64,000 nt of DNA from Cymbidium sinense (taxonomy: Eukaryota; Streptophyta; Magnoliopsida; Asparagales; Orchidaceae). Position numbers and translations under genes: made by a program. The stretch is from assembly GCA_021442155.1 (NCBI GenBank), contig CM038222.1:26460148-26524147 (forward strand), given 5' to 3'. Positions 59,875 to 64,000 of this stretch are shown in pieces; positions within the stretch are counted from its first letter, which is position 1, and each line of letters opens with the position of its first letter. The notes below the pieces were generated by a model. The model had not been told where the DNA came from, made no database searches, and saw only the letters and a program-made list of their open reading frames with translations.

Positions 59875-60596
59875 TATGGTTTAGATTTAGGTTTAGGTTT
59901 ATTTGGTTTTAAGGTTTATGTTTATTTTTTAATTTTTTTAGTTACTTTATGTTTAGATTTAACGTTCAGGGTTTAATTTAGAGTTTCGGGTTAGAGTGTT
60001 GGGTTTAGTGTTTTGGGTTTTGGGTTTTAGGTTTTGGGTTTAAGGTTTTAGGGTTTATGCTTTTAGGGTTTAGGATTTAGGGTTAGGGTTTCGTGTTTAG
60101 GGTTTAGGGTTTAGAGTTTAGGGTTTAGGGTTTAGGGTTTAGGGTTTAGGATTTAGGTTTTAAGGTTTAAGGTTTAGAATTTAAGATTTTTTTAAATTAA
60201 GTAAACTGATAGGTTTATTTTTATTTAGTTTATTTAGTTTTCATTTATTTTAGTTTATTTTATTTTTAATTTTATTTAGGTTTATTTTTTTAATTTTATT
60301 TAGTTTAGTTTATTTATTTTAATTTATGTTTGTATTTTATTTTATTTTTTATTTTATTTTGGTTTAGGTTTATTTATTTATTTTATGTTTTGGTTTTATT
60401 TAGTTTAGGTTTAGGTATTTAGCTTTTTGGGTTTAGGGTTTAGCATTAGTTTAGGGTTTAGGGTTTGAGGTTTACATTTTAGAGTTTAGTGTTTTTTAGG
60501 GTTTAGGGTTAGTTTTAATATTTAGGGTGTAGGGTTTAGGGTATAGAATTTATGATTTAGGATTTAGGATTTAGTGTTTAGGTTTAGCTCAAACCT
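59875..60596 (+). repeat. Macrosatellite segment 14, cut by copy C
   Basis: G-rich block with one of the longer exact TTTAGGG runs (60,113-60,150), marker AAATTAAGTAAACTGATAGG (60,193), a short T-rich block, then a G-rich block that stops near 60,596 at the start of retroelement copy C. Confidence 0.86.
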
Positions 60597-61709
60597 CTGA
60601 CACCAAGAAAGGTTTGCTTGTTGCAAGGACAACTTAGGGAGGGTGATAAAGAGTGATCACCATACTTGCGGGATAGTCTAGCACAACCACCATCCTTGTC
60701 AGTACTTCCTCCACCATTTACCACCTCTTATTAGCTCCTCTTCTACTTAGAGCATTGTATCTGGATAATGGCTAAATCCCTTACTCTTCTTATTTTACAT
60801 GATTTCTTCATGTTCCTCCACCCAAAAGAAATTAATGAAGAAAGCGATTCTACTTATATATACTTTTGATGCTCTTGATTTTATTCCTATTGAAAGGTCT
60901 AAGTCTAAATAAAAATAATAGCTCTTGTAGTTCCAATCCTTTCCTTCTAATTGAGTGGACTATCCTTCTGAATGAATCGGGTTCACCTCTTGAGATTGAC
61001 TTGGAGTCAACCTGCAGCGAGGATCCCATAGGAGAAGTTGTAGGTATGCTCGATGAGAAGGTAGAACTTTCCACAAACTCATCATTCCATGAAGTCACTA
61101 AAGTCAACTTACGTAGTGACAAAGTTCTACCTCCTAGGGTAGCACCTCAGGATAAGGGTAAGCAAGTCATTGGTTCTAGTGAGTAGATAGCCCCTCCATA
61201 GGATGCTCCACTGATAGATATGCTTGTGGAGGACCAAGCTAAAGTTGATTATAATGTCCTAGCTTACCTTAGAAAGTTTCAAGCTAAGTTAAGCATATAT
61301 GACGCCCTTGTCTTATCCAAAGAGATGAGGGAATCTCTAATCAAGGCCTTACTTGATCAGAGAAATGCTTAGCTGTCCACTACTAAAGATGAGGCATGCC
61401 ACTCGAAGGGCATCTTAAGAGTTACATTTAGCAATGAAGACTTACTCAGGGATGACGAGCACAACGCCTCTTTACATTATAGATGTTGGCTGGGTTATCC
61501 ATGGTTCCGGTTACCAGTGTATGTCACATTATGAGTCTAAAACCCTTGAATGATTGACATCTCCAAACTCTAAAAGAAAGGATGATGTTGATAGATTCAA
61601 TGAACAAGGCGAGATGGCCTTGTGGTGTTTATTTTTTGGATGTATGGAGGGGGGAGGGGTTGGGGGAGACATCACATAGATCATAGGAGGGGGGGGGGTA
61701 CTTTTGAGC
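60597..61709 (+). pseudogene. Ty3/gypsy (Tat-like) gag-protease remnant, copy C
   Basis: Sister of the fragment at 1-634, with more of the gag side preserved. The open frame 60,866-61,186 ends ...VNLRSDKVLPPRVAPQDK and GKQVIGSSE, then TAG at 61,184-61,186, the same stop as in copy A. Translation continues in frame after the stop (with another TAG at 61,199) through VDYNVLAYLRKFQAKLSIYD. The protease motif region (61,440-61,545) is badly degraded. Then come purine-rich runs (61,636-61,700, including a G-run of about 10) and the junction to the LTR-like block at 61,710. The sequence at 60,597-60,860 is unassigned; it could be gag or leader. No reverse transcriptase, RNase H or integrase is present. 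Confidence 0.72.
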
Positions 61710-64000
61710 TGATTGGGTACAACATTGAGGTATGATGTACTATCTTAAAATAGAGGCATCACCTACAATAGACATAATCAAATAAGGACTCTTGAGGCAT
61801 GATGGGTCTTCGAATGTAGATTTTTCCCCTACTTTACATAGATGAATAAAGTAGGGTTTATATTAAACCATCTTAAGTTCCTTATAGAGGAAAGCCTCCA
61901 TAGTTAATTGCATCTTAGGAAATGAAATTTCCTAAGAATACTTTCGATTAAAGTAGACAATTATCATCTCCAAAGATTTCAAGGTTAGACTATCAAAGGA
62001 CTAGTTGTATTTGTAAAAATAAATTGGGAAAGTTCAAGGAGAAGACTAATTTTTTGAATATAAATGAAATAAGTAAGAAATGCTCATGATACTAGGGAGC
62101 CTAGTGAGCATTACAATCAATCCTATGGTTTGGCTTTATAATTTTGAAGTTGAGGAGATTTATATGTTTTGAGTTGAAATTTAATTAGATTACTAGGGCT
62201 TATAATCTACCAACACAAGGTTGTGGGAATGCCTAAGAAGTGAGGATTTATGCTCGTAGCCTGAAGGAAATAGCTACCTCGGATCTTAAATCTTGGGAGC
62301 TTTAGTATGAGCTAAAGCGAGACCAAAATCTAAGTGACAGGTGAACATAAGGGTTTACCTCCATAAGAGAGAATAAATTGTCCAACTTTTTGACTTATAA
62401 CTGCCTGGAATGGCTGCCAGATAACTCCTCCTATGAGTTTAAAACCATGTAGTCCGATCTTAAGAAATGCAAGATAGCGAGGGTAGTTATTTAATTAGAA
62501 AGAGACTAAAGTCCTAAACATACTCCCTAAGAGACTAGAGCATGAGTGGAATGAGCATATGACTTAATCTATAGATGCAAAATCTTTTCAAATTTAATTT
62601 CATTTTAGACTCATCATTTTGACAGAGGCTTTAGGATTTCTTACGCCTAAATGCACAATGAAATAGGTTATGGGATAAATGAGGTAGAAGAAGGTGTTCT
62701 CCACCACAAGGGATGCACTCATAAGTCAAGCATTCCTTTATCACGTAAGGATGGAGATCTTTCATACTTAAGAGAGAAAGAATATGCATGCATGATGTGA
62801 AACATACAACCATACAATACTAAGGGGTTGCTAAATATTTTAATTATCTTATTTATGTATTAAGCTTTATGATGAGGTTATGAATTGTTTAAAATTTAGT
62901 TATGAGTGATTCGTTGGGTAGAAAAGTTATTTTTATCCTAAGAGCCGAATCGTATCCAAGCCACACATTAAAGTATCTATCATTTAAGAAATTATGAAAT
63001 CATGCCATCCTAATACTGTAAAACATAACATCAAACAATTATATAAACTATCATAAAAGAATAAAAGGCAGTCTCGAGATGCCATGGGTACAACCGAAGA
63101 GAGAAAAGATGGGTAGTCGAGCTCTACCTTATACAACACGGAATATAAAGAATAATTATAATTGTATTAAATGTTATAGGGTCTTCTTTCTTCATATCTC
63201 CATTTATTTCTATGGTGCTTGCTTCAAAGGCATCACAGGGAACCCAGGACAAAGCCTTCTAGCCACTGCTCATCCTAATCCCTCATAGAACTAATCCTAA
63301 TTTCTATTACAAAAAGTACATTTATGAAGGAAAAGTAAATCTAACTACACCTGAAAAGTAGAGGTTAGCTAAATATACATATAATCCCAAGCAGTTGTAT
63401 TTATAATTTTGACTTAGCACCCTACACATGGATAATTATTCTCACCTGTCCTAAATTGGATTATGCTTAAGGATTTAAGAAACCAACAAAAAAGAGCATT
63501 CATATTTATTTTTAAGCATCCCTTAAGCATAATCCCTTATAGAAAACATGATTAGGCTAATATTGGCCTATTATCTAATCTATGAAGCATACACCCAAAC
63601 ATCTAATCTAAAATAATACATCATAAAATAAAATATACATCACATCATACACTGTCCTAACTTAGAGTTAGAAGTGGTGACTTAATTATAATGTGTGTAT
63701 TAAGGCTTGTGTGGTAAGTATTGTTATGCATTAGTGTTATATTTTCTATGTGAAGAAGGATTCAATTTAACATGAGAGGTTGATTTCCCTTGAAGTAATT
63801 TAATTGATTTGAGAATTTTAATTTATGTTTTCTTTTATTTCATTTGATTACACTTAGCAACTAAGTGTTATAAAGAGGGAAAAATAAGATTGCCCTCTTT
63901 CATCCCTGCCTTAAGTCACTTTCTAAAGTATATTAATTTGATTTAGTTCTCTTTGGTGAATGGCTTATTAAATGATTTAATTAATCCTAAGTTTTGGTTC
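61710..64000 (+). mobile_element. LTR-like block of retroelement copy C (cut by window end)
   Basis: Begins TGATTGGGTACAACATTGAG, matching block B at 12,720, and follows copy A closely to the window edge (A 635 to about 2,790). Shared landmarks include TTCTACTTTACATGGATGAA/CCTACTTTACATAGATGAA and ATATACATATAATCCCAAGC. C and A are visibly closer to each other than either is to B. No gene; the frames at 62,631-62,813 and 63,079-63,288 are not supported by similarity or by conservation of frame in copy A. Confidence 0.58.

Noticed and set aside
7073..60596. A real chromosome end (terminal telomere)
   Set aside because: The TTTAGGG motif is degenerate, exact runs are only about 3-6 repeats, it is mixed with T-rich sequence and gene fragments, and non-telomeric sequence lies on both sides. 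It is interstitial telomere-like DNA.

Overview
This looks like repeat-dominated, probably pericentromeric or otherwise heterochromatic, nuclear DNA of a flowering plant. The reasons are: long arrays of degenerate Arabidopsis-type telomere motif (TTTAGGG), fragments of a plant glycine-rich RNA-binding protein (GR-RBP) gene, Tat-lineage Ty3/gypsy retrotransposon remains, and an RTE-clade LINE. The TTTAGGG motif argues against most Asparagales, whose telomeres are TTAGGG-type. A species cannot be named from the sequence. I find no intact host protein-coding gene and recognise no tRNA, rRNA or CRISPR array. Almost every open reading frame longer than 60 codons is a by-product of low-complexity or antisense repeat sequence, or a piece of a broken retroelement.

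Layout. Positions 1-7,072 hold retroelement copy A: a gag-protease remnant joined directly to a long non-coding, LTR-like block. Positions 7,073-9,176 are macrosatellite with two GR-RBP cassettes. Positions 9,177-23,251 are a nested retroelement block: a minus-strand LINE-like tail, Tat 3' non-coding repeats, LTR-like copy B (itself split by a 2.1-kb insertion), and an inverted copy of the 3' non-coding repeats. Positions 23,252-25,909 are macrosatellite with two cassettes. Positions 25,910-32,060 are the RNase H-integrase end of a Tat element, its repeat-rich 3' non-coding region, and a diverged AT-rich tandem array. Positions 32,061-60,596 are the main macrosatellite, with eight more cassettes and one RTE LINE insertion (about 50,812-52,210). 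Positions 60,597-64,000 are retroelement copy C, a sister of copy A.

The outstanding feature is the macrosatellite. Its core unit is about 0.95-1.1 kb: a G-rich TTTAGGG-like block, a T-run, a conserved marker (AAATTAAGTAAAC), then a T-rich TTTATTTTAG block. A second class of unit, about 1.5-1.7 kb, carries an extra cassette of about 0.35-0.5 kb derived from the 3' half of a GR-RBP mRNA. The cassette holds the end of the RRM, the glycine-rich tail, the stop and the 3'UTR, and is preceded on the + strand by a T-run that could be a poly(A) remnant. All twelve cassettes lie on the minus strand and most share both ends, which suggests one 5'-truncated retrocopy that landed in a telomere-like satellite and was then amplified with it. 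All array segments have the same orientation across the retroelement blocks, so this is probably one ancient array broken by nested insertions.

Some of the apparent sequence variety may be technical. The GC-rich CCCAGGG-like patches sit exactly where TTTAGGG blocks belong and resemble a known long-read miscall of telomeric repeats. Boundaries are by eye and usually good to 10-50 bp.
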